Shown piece by piece: positions 17,097 to 26,517 of a stretch of DNA of 54,381 nucleotides; within the stretch, counting starts at the first letter, position 1; every line of letters begins with the position of its first letter. Under the pieces are notes generated by a model that saw only the letters and a list, made by a program, of their open reading frames with translations, was not told the origin of the DNA and ran no database searches. This stretch comes from Planctomycetaceae bacterium. Its GTDB lineage: Bacteria; Planctomycetota; Planctomycetia; Pirellulales; Pirellulaceae. Location: assembly GCA_002724245.1 (NCBI GenBank), contig PBOG01000280.1, forward strand, positions 1 through 54,381. The letters run 5' to 3'. A program made the translations under genes and the position numbers.

Positions 17097-18707
17097 ATGG
17101 ACGTTTACCGCAGAGGCTGTTTGACGGGCCGTGTTTGCAGGCAGTGGGTCGGTGCCTGGTTGCTGGTGGCCCTGGCCGCATCGACTCCCGGCCTTGATCG
17201 ACACGCGCTAGCGGCCGCGGAGCCACCACGTCCCCGGTTCTTCTACAACGATGATGGCGACCGTACGGTGTTTCTACTGAAAGGTCCTTTTCAGCGGCGG
17301 CAATTGAACTACCCGGTTGACGTGCTGGTTGGCACGGGAGTGACCACGCTCGTGTTTTGCGCCAACATGGGATCGGATCAGGCCTACTACCCCTCCCGGG
17401 TTGCCTCGAGTTTAGGCTGGCGCGAAGTAGAGAATACGCGTCGTAACGCCCGTTACACCTACTTCAACAGGCTGCGTGAAATCGGTGAGATGTTGCGCAA
17501 AGAGAAGATTGACTTGCTGGGGATTGTGATGCGCCGCGCGCAACAGCAGGGACTGGAATTTGTCCCCTCGTTACGGATGAACGATACGCATTTTCTCAAC
17601 AAAGTACCACCTCGAGAGCACCCACTGACCGGTGAGTTCTGGATGAAGAATCAGGACTTGACGATCAATGGCGGTGCGCTTGATTTTAGTCATCAGAAGG
17701 TTCGTGATTACCGTCTGGGGCAGATCCGCGAGCTGATCGAAGGCTACGCAACCGATGGATTTGAAATGGATTTCTCACGCCAGCCAACGCTCTTTCCCGT
17801 GGGAACGGGAAAGGACAACAGTGGATTGGTGACACAGATGGTGCGTCAGGCACGCCGTTGGCTGGACGCCCGAAGTCAGGATGACGGCCACCGCCGGTTT
17901 CTGATCGTTCGGGTCCCTCACACGCTTGATTTGTGTCAGCACTACGGTTTTGATCTGGGCGGCTGGATGAAAGAGAACCTGATTGATTACGTGGTGCCGG
18001 CGTCTCCCGACCGGTACTTCCAGTTTGACATTCCACTGGGTGCGTTTCTGGAGTTGGCTCGGCGAACCGACAGTATGTGCCGCGTCATTGCTGGCCCGGA
18101 TTCCTATCGGGCCACCCCTTCCATGTATCGCGCGGGGATGTCTAACTACTACGCCATGGGGCAGCGGGATACCTATCTGTTCAATTTCTTTGCAGCCCGC
18201 GCGGAACCACGTAATTACTACCCGTTTGACGATGCAGATTACGCCTTGTTGCGTGATCTGAAGAGCCCGCTGACGCTCTGGGGGCGGCCAAAACATTTCC
18301 TGTCAGCCGGCTGGTTTCCAGGTCGTGGTTTGAAACTTGCCGCAGCGGGCCAGCCCTACCACGTTGACCTCTATGTGGGCGATGATTTGCCGCTGGCTCG
18401 TCGTGAGAACATTCTCAAGACGGCACGGCTGAAAATGGCGGTACAGGGTCTGTCGGCCGAGGCTGTGTTGGAAGTACGACTCAACGATCAGCTGTTGCCA
18501 CCCGCCAGCGTGCTGCGGGACGGAGATCAATTCCAGATTCCGCTGGTCGACATCTTGCCAGTACAGGGGCCGAACCGGGTATCGGTAACGGCCAGCCAGC
18601 TGGACGCAGGAGCGCCGGTGACGGTCACGCGAGTCGAAATGCTTGTCGACTACGACTTGCTGGGGGTAACCAGTAACCCCAGTGCAGACAGTCAGTCCGG
18701 ACCTTAG
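17097..18707 (+). CDS. Secreted glycoside-hydrolase-like protein of unknown specificity
   Basis: The protein has 536 residues from ATG 17097, which is preceded by AGAGAGG at spacing 9. An upstream ATG (16992) adds a repeat-like, unsupported leader. Residues 1-40 are a signal peptide (WLLVALAASTPG core, AAA cleavage). The body looks like a TIM-barrel glycosidase-like protein: FEMDFSRQPTLFPVG near residue 225, HTLDLCQHYGFDLGGWMKENLIDYVVP near 300, and a late Trp-rich strand. The last 100 residues (VLEVRLNDQLLPP to DYDLLGV) form a beta-sandwich of the galactose-binding type. A catalytic acid pair could be the FEMD glutamate and aspartate, which is inference. I recognise the architecture but not a numbered family. 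The gene stands alone and is followed by a 13-bp repeat array. Confidence 0.7.
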   Translation: MDVYRRGCLTGRVCRQWVGAWLLVALAASTPGLDRHALAAAEPPRPRFFYNDDGDRTVFLLKGPFQRRQLNYPVDVLVGTGVTTLVFCANMGSDQAYYPSRVASSLGWREVENTRRNARYTYFNRLREIGEMLRKEKIDLLGIVMRRAQQQGLEFVPSLRMNDTHFLNKVPPREHPLTGEFWMKNQDLTINGGALDFSHQKVRDYRLGQIRELIEGYATDGFEMDFSRQPTLFPVGTGKDNSGLVTQMVRQARRWLDARSQDDGHRRFLIVRVPHTLDLCQHYGFDLGGWMKENLIDYVVPASPDRYFQFDIPLGAFLELARRTDSMCRVIAGPDSYRATPSMYRAGMSNYYAMGQRDTYLFNFFAARAEPRNYYPFDDADYALLRDLKSPLTLWGRPKHFLSAGWFPGRGLKLAAAGQPYHVDLYVGDDLPLARRENILKTARLKMAVQGLSAEAVLEVRLNDQLLPPASVLRDGDQFQIPLVDILPVQGPNRVSVTASQLDAGAPVTVTRVEMLVDYDLLGVTSNPSADSQSGP

Positions 18708-18718
18708 CGGATCGGTTG

Positions 18719-18783
18719 CTGGTGGCGAGCGCTGGTGGCGAGCGCTGGTGGCGAGCACTGGTGGCGAGCACTGGTGGCGAGCA
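18719..18783. repeat. 13-bp tandem repeat, 5 copies, in gap between convergent genes
   Basis: Five head-to-tail copies of CTGGTGGCGAGCR start 12 bases after the stop of the 17097 gene: 18719, 18732, 18745, 18758 and 18771. The first two end in G, the last three in A. The array sits in the 164-bp gap between that gene and the convergent Gfo/Idh gene. No stem-loop or coding role is evident. Confidence 0.95.
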
Positions 18784-18871
18784 CTGTGCGCCGGTAAAGA
18801 TGCTTGTCGAGGGGCCAGGCGGTGGAAGCCTGGTGGGCAGAAAGTGTCCTGCCACGGACCCCGGCGGGGTA

Positions 18872-20248
18872 TCAGGTCTCGATCTCGAACCCTTTCCGTT
18901 TGTCACGGCTGACAAAGCTTTGAGCCTGCGGGTCGCCCAGGATTTGTTCGGCCGCGGGATCCCAACGCAGCTCACGTCCCAGGCGGGCGGCGATGCCCGC
19001 CAGGTGGCAGGTGGAGAGCGCCCGATGGTGACTGCCGGGGTCTGAGATGGCCGGTCGCCGATCGGCGACGGCCTGAAAGAAGTTGGTGACGTGATCGGTC
19101 AGGGGGCGGCCGTAGATTTCTTCCAAGGCGTCTGGTGGGAGCGGATTGGATTTCAATTCCTCAACTGGTTTGCCGGACAGGCGTCCACGATTGACGAAGA
19201 TACGGCCCTCAGTTCCTTCGAACAAGATGCCGTTGTCGCCGTCGTGGCGGAGGAGTAATTCCATGCCGTCGGCAAACACTGCCTTGATGTGGAAGGCGGT
19301 GGCCGTGTTGTAGCGGTCTCGCTGGATAGGCTGTCCATTTTCTAGGTCGACCGGGTGCTGGACCATCAAGGGGTGGATGGAGACGGGACCGGTATCCGTT
19401 TTTCCCATCGCCCAGGTGGCAATGTCGACGTGATGCGCTCCCCAGTCGGTCAACTTGCCACCCGAGTATTCATACCACCAGCGAAATTCGTAGTGTGTAC
19501 GCGACCAGCTTTTCATTTCATTGCGTGCGCCCGCCAGGTAGCGGAACTCGGTCATGGTGACCGGGCCGACCCATTGATTCCAGTCGAAGTGACTGGCTGG
19601 TGTGGCGACGGGAAGCTGCGGACTGCTGGGTGCTCCGCCGATCGCGCACTGGACCTTCTTGAGCTGTCCCAGACGCCCGGCGCGGATCAGGGCGATCGCC
19701 TGCACCATGTGGGGAATGCTGCGTTGTTGTGTGCCGACTTGAAAGATGCGACCGGTTCGCTGGTGTACCTGGCAAATCTGTTGACCTTCTTCGATGGTCA
19801 GCGTCATTGGCTTTTCACAATACACATCCTTGCCCGAGAGCATGGCTTCGATGGCAATTTTGGCGTGCCAATGGTCCGGTGTCACAATATGCACAACGTC
19901 GATATCATCCCGGTCGATGATCTTGCGGTAGTCGCCTGTGCCCTCGGGAGTTACTTTCAACCAGTCCTTGACCAGCCCCTGGGCCCGTTCGACGCGGTGC
20001 GCATCCGTGTCACAAACCGCCACAATGTCAGCAAACCTGGGGAACTGTTTGCCCAGACCGTGCGGCCCGTTGGCAATGGTAGCGCGTTGATCCCAGCGGC
20101 TTCCGCAACCGACGACTGCGACCCGCGGACGGTCGTTGGCACTCTGAAAACCGGCTGCCCGGCGGTCGCGCCCGGTGACAAACGCTGCGCCAGCCAGGCT
20201 CGCGGAGGATTTGAGAAAGGTCCGTCGCTGGATCTGATTGGAACGCAT
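18872..20248 (-). CDS. Exported Gfo/Idh/MocA-family oxidoreductase
   Basis: The protein has 458 residues. The start is set at the ATG giving a Tat-type signal: RRTFLKSSASLAGAAFVTG, with twin Arg at about residues 8-9. The mature part has an NAD(P) Rossmann start RVAVVGCGSRWD, then DIVAVCDTDAHR, the substrate-lysine block HWHAKIAIEAMLSGKDVYCEKPMTL (the CEKP motif with catalytic Lys), and the C-terminal GFO domain (WWYEYSGGKLTDWGAHHVDIATW). Such enzymes oxidise sugars or sugar derivatives with a tightly bound cofactor. Tat-exported members are abundant in planctomycetes. The gene lies downstream of a DUF1501 gene on the same strand, separated by 120 bp, so co-transcription is possible. Confidence 0.93.
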   Translation of the reverse strand: MRSNQIQRRTFLKSSASLAGAAFVTGRDRRAAGFQSANDRPRVAVVGCGSRWDQRATIANGPHGLGKQFPRFADIVAVCDTDAHRVERAQGLVKDWLKVTPEGTGDYRKIIDRDDIDVVHIVTPDHWHAKIAIEAMLSGKDVYCEKPMTLTIEEGQQICQVHQRTGRIFQVGTQQRSIPHMVQAIALIRAGRLGQLKKVQCAIGGAPSSPQLPVATPASHFDWNQWVGPVTMTEFRYLAGARNEMKSWSRTHYEFRWWYEYSGGKLTDWGAHHVDIATWAMGKTDTGPVSIHPLMVQHPVDLENGQPIQRDRYNTATAFHIKAVFADGMELLLRHDGDNGILFEGTEGRIFVNRGRLSGKPVEELKSNPLPPDALEEIYGRPLTDHVTNFFQAVADRRPAISDPGSHHRALSTCHLAGIAARLGRELRWDPAAEQILGDPQAQSFVSRDKRKGFEIET

Positions 20249-20368
20249 AGGGTTGTCCTGTTTCTGTGAAGATACGCAAAAATCTGGATCTTGCGCAAGG
20301 CCATCGCCGACCTGCTGCCCAGGATGTGCCAACGTTGACGTCCTGTCAATCAGCGTACTGCACTGCGT

Positions 20369-21844
20369 TCAGGAGATGATGTCGTGGAGCACGTTTCCGT
20401 CCAGTCCGTTTAGAGCATCGGTTAGCCTCACCTGTTCGCTACCGTGCTGGAAAGTTAACTGCCGGTGGTCCAGCCCAAGCAGGTGTAGGATGGTGGCGTG
20501 CAGATCATGGAAGTTGACTCGATTTTCGACAGCGTGGTAGCCGTACTCGTCGGTGCTTCCGTACTTGATACCACCTTGAACACCACCGCCTGCCAGCCAG
20601 AACGTAAAGCCCCAGGGATGGTGGTCGCGGCCCCCGCGTTTCGAGGTGACTTCATCACCAGGGCTGCGGCCGAATTCCCCACCCCAGACAACCAGAGTCT
20701 CGTCGAGCAGACCACGGCGTTTGAGGTCGATGAGCAAGGCCGCGATTGGCTGATCGACTTCCCGCGCGTGGGATGCGTGGTATCTGGCCAGTTCGTTGTG
20801 CTGATCCCAGCCACTGTCGTTCGAGTTTGGTGCGTGGTACAGCTCGACAAAGCGGACGCCCCGTTCGACCAGCCGGCGGGCGAGCAGGCATTGCCGCGCG
20901 TAGTTTTCGGTTGGCCCCGGCTTGTCAACGCCATATAACTTCAGGGTTTCCGCGGTTTCATCAGCGTAATTGAGCAGCGGTGGCGCGGCGGTTTGCATGC
21001 GGAAAGCCGTTTCAAACGAGGCGATCCGCCCTTCCAGTTCCGCATCCGGTCCTGTCTGCACCAGCTTTCGCCGGTTCAGTGCCGACACGAAGTCGAGTTG
21101 TTTCCGCTGCAGCGCACGACTGCGATGCGGGTGTCTGGTATGGCGAAATGTTGCCTTGCGGAACGAGGGGGGTGGGCTGATCGCATTGCTGCGTCCGATG
21201 GGAACCATCTGATACGCCGAGGGCAAAAAGGCGCTGCGCAACAGCGTGATGTTGCCAAAGTTGTAACAGGGGCAGATCGTGATAAAGCCAGGCAAGTTTT
21301 CATTTTCTGTTCCCAGGCCGTACAACACCCACGAACCAAGAGTTGGTCGGATCAGGCGCTCCGAGCCGGTGTGCAGCCGCATCTGCTCCGGGAAGTGGCT
21401 GGCTCCGGCGGTATACATGGAGTTGATGAAGCAGATGTCGTCGACACAGCGACCGATATGCGGGAACAGGTCGCTGACTTCGATCCCGCTTTGGCCGTAC
21501 TTGCGGAAACGCCAGAAGGGTTTGAGGATCTTACCGGTCCGGCCGTGATTTCCGTCTGCGTTGGCCAGTGGGATCGTTTTGTTGTTGTTGCGTGTGAGCA
21601 GTGGCTTGTAGTCGAATGTGTCTACGTGCGACGGACCGCCCTGCATAAAACAGAAAATCACGGAGCGCGCCCGGGGGACGAACTGCGGCGGTCGAGGCGC
21701 CAGTGGATTGATCTGTCGGTCGGCCCGCGCCGTCTGCTGTTGAGCGAGCAGGCTCGCCAGCGCGACTTGGCCGAAGCCAACAGAAGATTTCTGTAATACC
21801 TCACGGCGAGAGAGCCAGCGGTTCGCAGTGGGGGGCATCGTCAT
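20369..21844 (-). CDS. DUF1501 domain protein (pair 1)
   Basis: The protein has 491 residues. Start 21844 begins MTMPPTANRW and leads to a Tat-like signal (LSRREVLQKSSVGFGQVALASLLA). The body is DUF1501: RSVIFCFMQGGPSHVDTFDYKP near residue 55, HTGSERLIRPTLGSWVLYGLG in the middle, a VWGGEFGRSPG motif and RDHHPWGFTFWLAGGG toward the end, closing with HATILHLLGLDH. DUF1501 proteins belong to the alkaline-phosphatase/sulfatase-like fold and are exported, with role not established. It follows the DUF1549-DUF1553 gene by 91 bp on the same strand, the arrangement seen in two other pairs of this window. Confidence 0.93.
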   Translation of the reverse strand: MTMPPTANRWLSRREVLQKSSVGFGQVALASLLAQQQTARADRQINPLAPRPPQFVPRARSVIFCFMQGGPSHVDTFDYKPLLTRNNNKTIPLANADGNHGRTGKILKPFWRFRKYGQSGIEVSDLFPHIGRCVDDICFINSMYTAGASHFPEQMRLHTGSERLIRPTLGSWVLYGLGTENENLPGFITICPCYNFGNITLLRSAFLPSAYQMVPIGRSNAISPPPSFRKATFRHTRHPHRSRALQRKQLDFVSALNRRKLVQTGPDAELEGRIASFETAFRMQTAAPPLLNYADETAETLKLYGVDKPGPTENYARQCLLARRLVERGVRFVELYHAPNSNDSGWDQHNELARYHASHAREVDQPIAALLIDLKRRGLLDETLVVWGGEFGRSPGDEVTSKRGGRDHHPWGFTFWLAGGGVQGGIKYGSTDEYGYHAVENRVNFHDLHATILHLLGLDHRQLTFQHGSEQVRLTDALNGLDGNVLHDIIS

Positions 21845-21935
21845 GAGCGGGGTCCAGGGGACACGTGGTCTGGCGGACAAGGGAAGCGATCGAGGCAAGA
21901 GGAAACAGGTGTTGTCTGGCTGCGGGTGATCACGG

Positions 21936-23825
21936 CTAATCCAGGTAAATAAACTCGTTGAGCATGAACAGGGCCTGGCAAAAGCTTTCCCAGGCCTGGA
22001 CGCGGCGCACGGTCGGGTCAGGTTCTTCCAGCAAGCTGGTTTCCCAGGCGGTGATGAATTGGAGTGCAGTGGTGACTTCGGCAGTTTCTGCGGCGCGGCC
22101 TAGTGTTCGCAGGTAGACACGCTGCACACGTACGGACGCGTCGACCTCCTGATCCAGCAGTGACGACGCGGCCGTGTGATGGGCCTGCTGGAGAACAAAT
22201 GGACTGTTCATCAAGAGTAAAGCCTGGGGTGCGTTGGTCGATGTTTGGCGCTGTCCTGTCATTTGATCCCGTCCGGGAAAATCAAAGAGGTCGAGCAATT
22301 CTGCCATGTGCATCTCAGTACGGATCACCGGTCGATAAATCGATCGCTGCAGGATGTTCTGGTAGTGGTTTACGACTTGTTGCAAGCGGCCATTTTTTTT
22401 GAGTTCGGCACTATTTCCCAGGCCGAGCTTTGTGAACAAGCTGCCTCCCATCGTCGAGTTGAGCTGGCCACTGATCGAGAGCAGTGTGTCGCGGATTTCT
22501 TCTGCTTCCAGACGCCGACGATTTTGCCGCCACAGCAGCCGATTCTCAGGGTCGCTCACGTGTCCGGTGTTTCCGTGCGTGGTTTCCGAGCGGAAGACCT
22601 GGGAGGTTTGCTGGTAACTTGCCGAGAGCAGGATCGTGCGGTGCAGCGATTTTAAGGACCAGTCCCGTTCCATCAGATGCAGGGCGAGCCAATCAAGCAG
22701 GTGCCGGTGGCTGGGTCCGCGGACGGCCGAGGTGCCAAAATTATCCGGGTCGGCCACCAGACCTGTTGCAAAGTGTCGTTGCCAGAGGCGATTGGCGATT
22801 ACCCGGGACGTCAGTGGGTGGTCGGCCCGTGTCAGCCAGTGGGCGAGTTCCAAGCGACCACTTTGGGTCTCGCTCACTGGGACTTGTGTGTCACCTGCCA
22901 GGATGCGTGGGAATCTCCGTGGGATTTCTGTGCCTGCATCATCGGGGGCGTCGCCCTGTCGCATCCGCAAGTTCTTGACGGTCCCTTCTTTCACAGACAG
23001 TACCTGCACGGTCTCTCCACTGGGCAATATCAGTTGGCGTTCGAATCGTTTCGATTCGGTGCTGGTGAAGATGCCGGCCAGCGCGTAGAAGTCGCCGGTC
23101 GTCAGCGGTTCAAACGGATGGTCATGGCAGCGTGAGCAAGAGATATCGATGCCGAGCAGAGCGCGGGTGAGCATGCCGATTTGGTCTGCGGCCGCGTCCA
23201 GCGGACTATTCAGGATGTGGGGTCCCAGGAGCAGAGCTCCTGGACCGGTCAGGCGATCTGCTTCGACTTCTGCGTCTCCGGCTGGTAGCAGGTCACCGGC
23301 TACCAGCTCTTGCACAAAACGCGCGAACGGTTTGTCCTTGTTGAAGGCGGCGATGACGTAGTCACGATAACGGTACGCATTCGCAAAGGGGAAGTTTGCG
23401 GTACCACCCAATGAGTCCGCGTAGCGGACCAGGTCGAGCCAGTGCCGTGCCCACTGTTCACCGTAATGATGGGAAGCGAGCAGCTGATCCACCACGCGGT
23501 CAAACGCATCCGGCGCAGCGCTGGCCAGGAAAGTCTGCAACTCGTGGGGTGTGGGCGGGAGTCCCGTTAGACCGTATGTGGTGCGACGCAACAGTGTGGC
23601 CTTTTCGGCTCTGGCCGCGGGCTGGAGCTGATCGGTTTCCAGCCTGGCGAGTATCCAGGTGTCCACAGGTTGGCGCGGCCACCGGGTATTGCGGACCGCT
23701 GGCAACGGTGTCGCGGTTGGCGACTGAAACGACCAGTGTTTGCCTGCGAGGTCGGCGCGCGGTGGGTCCGCGGTCGCACTTGCTGCCACACTCAGTAGCA
23801 ATAGCCATGGCAGTAGCCGTTTCAT
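21936..23825 (-). CDS. DUF1549-DUF1553 protein without N-terminal cytochrome domain (pair 1)
   Basis: This 629-residue protein has a Sec signal (MKRLLPWLLLLSVAASATA). DUF1549 runs from about 45 to 260: RQPVDTWILARLE, TTYGLTGLPPTPHEL, and HYGEQWARHWLDLVRYADSLG. It contains an internal CSRCH (C230, C233, H234) in the conserved CHDHPFEPLTTGDFYALAGIF block, a possible c-type haem site. DUF1553 covers about 320-620 (HPLTSRVIANRLWQRHFATGLV, then LLDWLALHLMERDWSLKSLHRTI and ending SFCQALFMLNEFIYLD). Full-length family members often begin with an extra cytochrome domain, which is absent here. It is immediately upstream of the DUF1501 gene. The biochemical role is unknown, and exported electron-transfer or polymer-related functions are only guesses. 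Confidence 0.92.
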   Translation of the reverse strand: MKRLLPWLLLLSVAASATADPPRADLAGKHWSFQSPTATPLPAVRNTRWPRQPVDTWILARLETDQLQPAARAEKATLLRRTTYGLTGLPPTPHELQTFLASAAPDAFDRVVDQLLASHHYGEQWARHWLDLVRYADSLGGTANFPFANAYRYRDYVIAAFNKDKPFARFVQELVAGDLLPAGDAEVEADRLTGPGALLLGPHILNSPLDAAADQIGMLTRALLGIDISCSRCHDHPFEPLTTGDFYALAGIFTSTESKRFERQLILPSGETVQVLSVKEGTVKNLRMRQGDAPDDAGTEIPRRFPRILAGDTQVPVSETQSGRLELAHWLTRADHPLTSRVIANRLWQRHFATGLVADPDNFGTSAVRGPSHRHLLDWLALHLMERDWSLKSLHRTILLSASYQQTSQVFRSETTHGNTGHVSDPENRLLWRQNRRRLEAEEIRDTLLSISGQLNSTMGGSLFTKLGLGNSAELKKNGRLQQVVNHYQNILQRSIYRPVIRTEMHMAELLDLFDFPGRDQMTGQRQTSTNAPQALLLMNSPFVLQQAHHTAASSLLDQEVDASVRVQRVYLRTLGRAAETAEVTTALQFITAWETSLLEEPDPTVRRVQAWESFCQALFMLNEFIYLD

Positions 23826-24181
23826 GCCTGGTTCCCTCCGTCACCCGCATCCGCGAATACCCCGTCAGTTTTCGCTGCCGCCGCCGCTCTTTTCAAGCCC
23901 AAGCTGACCTGACGGGCATCGCCGGCGATACGTCCTGGGTGTGGCCAGCACTGACAGCGTTGGGCGAGTGCAGACTTCCAAACGTGTCTGCCCGTCTGTT
24001 CCAGACTCCTGTAAACCGATTTCTGGCGGACGGTTTCCCCAGGGGGATCGTTGCGAATGCGTGGTAGCCGCCCTAATATGATTCAGACTCTTCGTCACGG
24101 AACCGAACGCCGGGAAGAACCCGCTTGGCACACTATCGGGTCCGACCGATTCTACCTTCATCACGGCTTTGAAGATCAGCC
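23826..24181. promoter_or_regulatory. Divergent region between DUF1549 pairs 1 and 2, with a promoter candidate
   Basis: This 356-bp spacer lies between two divergent DUF1549-DUF1553 genes. On the plus strand TTGCGA (24051-24056) and TAATAT (24074-24079) are 17 bases apart and about 100 bases before the 24182 start. No clear palindromic operator or coding sequence was found in it. Confidence 0.3.
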
Positions 24182-26497
24182 ATGAACCGGATTGCCGTCG
24201 CCACTGGCGTCGTTGTCGCCGTTGCGGGTCTCGCATCCGCTGCAGAGGGCCCCGTTGACGCCCGCCAACGACGTGCCCGGCAGGAACATTTTGAGCGGCG
24301 TGTTCGCCCTCTTTTGCTGGCGCGTTGTACCGGTTGTCACGGCGCCAGGCAGGCCCGCGGCGATTTACGGCTGGACACGATGCAGGGTCTCCAACGCGGT
24401 GGCCAATCGGGGCCCGCGATCGATCCAGAGCAGCCGCAAAACAGCCGGCTGTTGCGGGCGGTGCGGCGAACCGGATCGTTGAAGATGCCTCCAGACGGGA
24501 AACGCAAGTTGAGCGCCGCCGAGATTGCTGACCTGGAACAGTGGCTGGCCGACGGTGCAACCTGGCCGGTGTCAGCCGTTCCAGTGGAACCGGAATCTGT
24601 GCCGACCGACCACTGGGCATTTCGGCCGGTCGAGCGCCCGCGGTTTCCCGTTGTCAGCAAGCGGACCTGGTCACGGACGCCGATTGACCGGTTTCTACTG
24701 GCGCGACTCGAAGCCACCGGTCTGTCCGTTGCGCCAGAGGCGGGGCGGAGAGTTCTCTTGCGCCGCGTCACCTTCAACTTGACGGGAGTTCCGCCCACAC
24801 CCGGCGAGTTACAGACTTTTCTGGCCAGCGCTGCGCCGGATGCCTTTGACCGGGCAGTCGATCGCCTGCTGAGTTCGCCTCGCTACGGAGAACGCTGGGC
24901 TCGCCACTGGCTGGATATTGTCCGCTATGCCGACTCCAATGGTCTGGACGAAAACCGGGCTTATGTGAATGCGTTTCACTATCGCGACTTTGTGATTGAT
25001 GCATTCAACGGCGATATTGCGTTTGATGAGTTTGTGCGCTCGCAGATTGCCGGCGATTTACTACCGTTGCCCCCGCGTCCTGCTGGTCAGGAAGAGGTGG
25101 ATTGGAAGGTCCATCTGGCCCGGCTGTCTGCCAATCGTAGACGGGCGACGGGTTTTCTTTCGCTGGGCCCCAAGGGCCTGCGTGAAGTCGATCCTGTGAA
25201 GATGGAAATGGATATCATCGATGATCAAATTGCGACGCTAGGCAAAGCTTTGCTGGGCCTGACATTGGAATGCGCCAGATGCCACGACCACAAGTTTGAC
25301 CCGATTACAACAGCCGACTATTACGCGCTCGCCGGGATTTTCAAAAGTACCCGGACCATGCAGCAAATCGTTGACAAACGCGGCAAAGGAGACGGTTTCT
25401 GGCTGGAGAGGGAAGTGGTTCTCGATCCTGCGGACGCACCAGCATCGGCGAAGGTGTCTGTGATGTGTGTCGAAGAAGGTGTCGGCCAGAACCTGCGTGT
25501 CCATCGGCGGGGGAGCCATCTCGATCTGGGTGAAGAGGTGCCGCGTGGCCTCCCGGAAATTTTGACGCGACAGAATGCTGCGGTGGATATTGGCGCGCGT
25601 GAAAGTGGGCGGCTACAGATGGCGCGCTGGATCACTGCTGCGGGACATCCACTGACGAGCAGGGTGATCGTCAATCGCATCTGGCAATGGCACATGGGAG
25701 TAGGGCTGGTCGAGACCCCCGACAATTTTGGTCGGCTTGGCCGTCCACCTGCCGACGCAGCGTTATTGGATTGGCTCGCGGTAGAATTGGTTGCCCGGGG
25801 TTGGTCGCTCAAACGCCTGCATCGAGTCGTGCTCGGTTCGGCCAGTTATCGCACAGCTGGTGTACCCGCGCTGCCCCGCGGGGCCTCCCCGGCAGAGCGA
25901 TTGCCCGGGGCGCTGGACGCGATACGTGGTTTTCCGCGGCGCCGTCTGACGGCCGAAGAGATTCGCGACACTTTGTTATTTGTGGCAGATCTGCTCGACA
26001 CCAGAATGCATGGCAGTTTATTGACACTCAAGCCACGTCAGTACGTCAACGATGCCAAGACAGGCCGTCATCTGGTCGGGTATGACAATTACCGCCGTTC
26101 GATCTATCAGCCAGTAATTCGTAACAAGGTTTATTCTCTTTTTCAGACCTTCGAGTTTCCGACTCCCAGTCTGGTGACAGGTCGTCGCGCGACCACGACG
26201 GTACCACCTCAGATGTTGTTATTGATGAATAGTCAGCTGGTGTCTCAATGTGGCCACGCCATGGCCAGGGGGCTGCGACAGCGCACGCCGCGCGTGACAG
26301 CTGACCGTATACGCCTGGCGTATGAAACCGCTTTTAGTCGTCCACCCGAGGAACGCGAGATACAGCGAACCCGCGAGTTCCTCGGTCAATTCGAGGCCAC
26401 GTTGGCTGATGTGGACCTGTCGGAACGTCAGGTTCGCTCCTGGCAGGCGTTTTGTCAGGCGTTGATGTTATCGAACGAATTCGTCTATGTGGATTGA
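24182..26497 (+). CDS. Planctomycete cytochrome c - DUF1549 - DUF1553 protein (pair 2)
   Basis: The protein has 771 residues. After a short signal (to about residue 22), a planctomycete-type cytochrome c domain carries the haem motif CTGCH at C49-H53 and an axial Met in KMPPDG (Met102). DUF1549 follows from about 165 to 390: RTPIDRFLLARLE, FNLTGVPPTPGEL, YGERWARHWLDIVRYADSNG, and a second CARCH (C364-H368) in HDHKFDPITTADYYALAGIF. DUF1553 spans about 480-770, ending QAFCQALMLSNEFVYVD. This is the only one of the three DUF1549 proteins here with the N-terminal haem domain. It is exported and membrane-near. Its function is not established, although electron transfer with the DUF1501 partner (20 bp downstream) is a common guess. 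Confidence 0.95.
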   Translation: MNRIAVATGVVVAVAGLASAAEGPVDARQRRARQEHFERRVRPLLLARCTGCHGARQARGDLRLDTMQGLQRGGQSGPAIDPEQPQNSRLLRAVRRTGSLKMPPDGKRKLSAAEIADLEQWLADGATWPVSAVPVEPESVPTDHWAFRPVERPRFPVVSKRTWSRTPIDRFLLARLEATGLSVAPEAGRRVLLRRVTFNLTGVPPTPGELQTFLASAAPDAFDRAVDRLLSSPRYGERWARHWLDIVRYADSNGLDENRAYVNAFHYRDFVIDAFNGDIAFDEFVRSQIAGDLLPLPPRPAGQEEVDWKVHLARLSANRRRATGFLSLGPKGLREVDPVKMEMDIIDDQIATLGKALLGLTLECARCHDHKFDPITTADYYALAGIFKSTRTMQQIVDKRGKGDGFWLEREVVLDPADAPASAKVSVMCVEEGVGQNLRVHRRGSHLDLGEEVPRGLPEILTRQNAAVDIGARESGRLQMARWITAAGHPLTSRVIVNRIWQWHMGVGLVETPDNFGRLGRPPADAALLDWLAVELVARGWSLKRLHRVVLGSASYRTAGVPALPRGASPAERLPGALDAIRGFPRRRLTAEEIRDTLLFVADLLDTRMHGSLLTLKPRQYVNDAKTGRHLVGYDNYRRSIYQPVIRNKVYSLFQTFEFPTPSLVTGRRATTTVPPQMLLLMNSQLVSQCGHAMARGLRQRTPRVTADRIRLAYETAFSRPPEEREIQRTREFLGQFEATLADVDLSERQVRSWQAFCQALMLSNEFVYVD

Positions 26498-26517
26498 AGC
26501 GAACGGAGTTTTCCACG

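Noticed and set aside
18719-18783. CRISPR array
   Set aside because: The 13-bp units are contiguous without spacers and there are no cas genes, so it is a simple tandem repeat. The same applies to 27976-28043.
23396-24067. 223-residue plus-strand frame before the 24182 gene
   Set aside because: It overlaps the opposite-strand DUF1549 gene and carries no recognisable domain.
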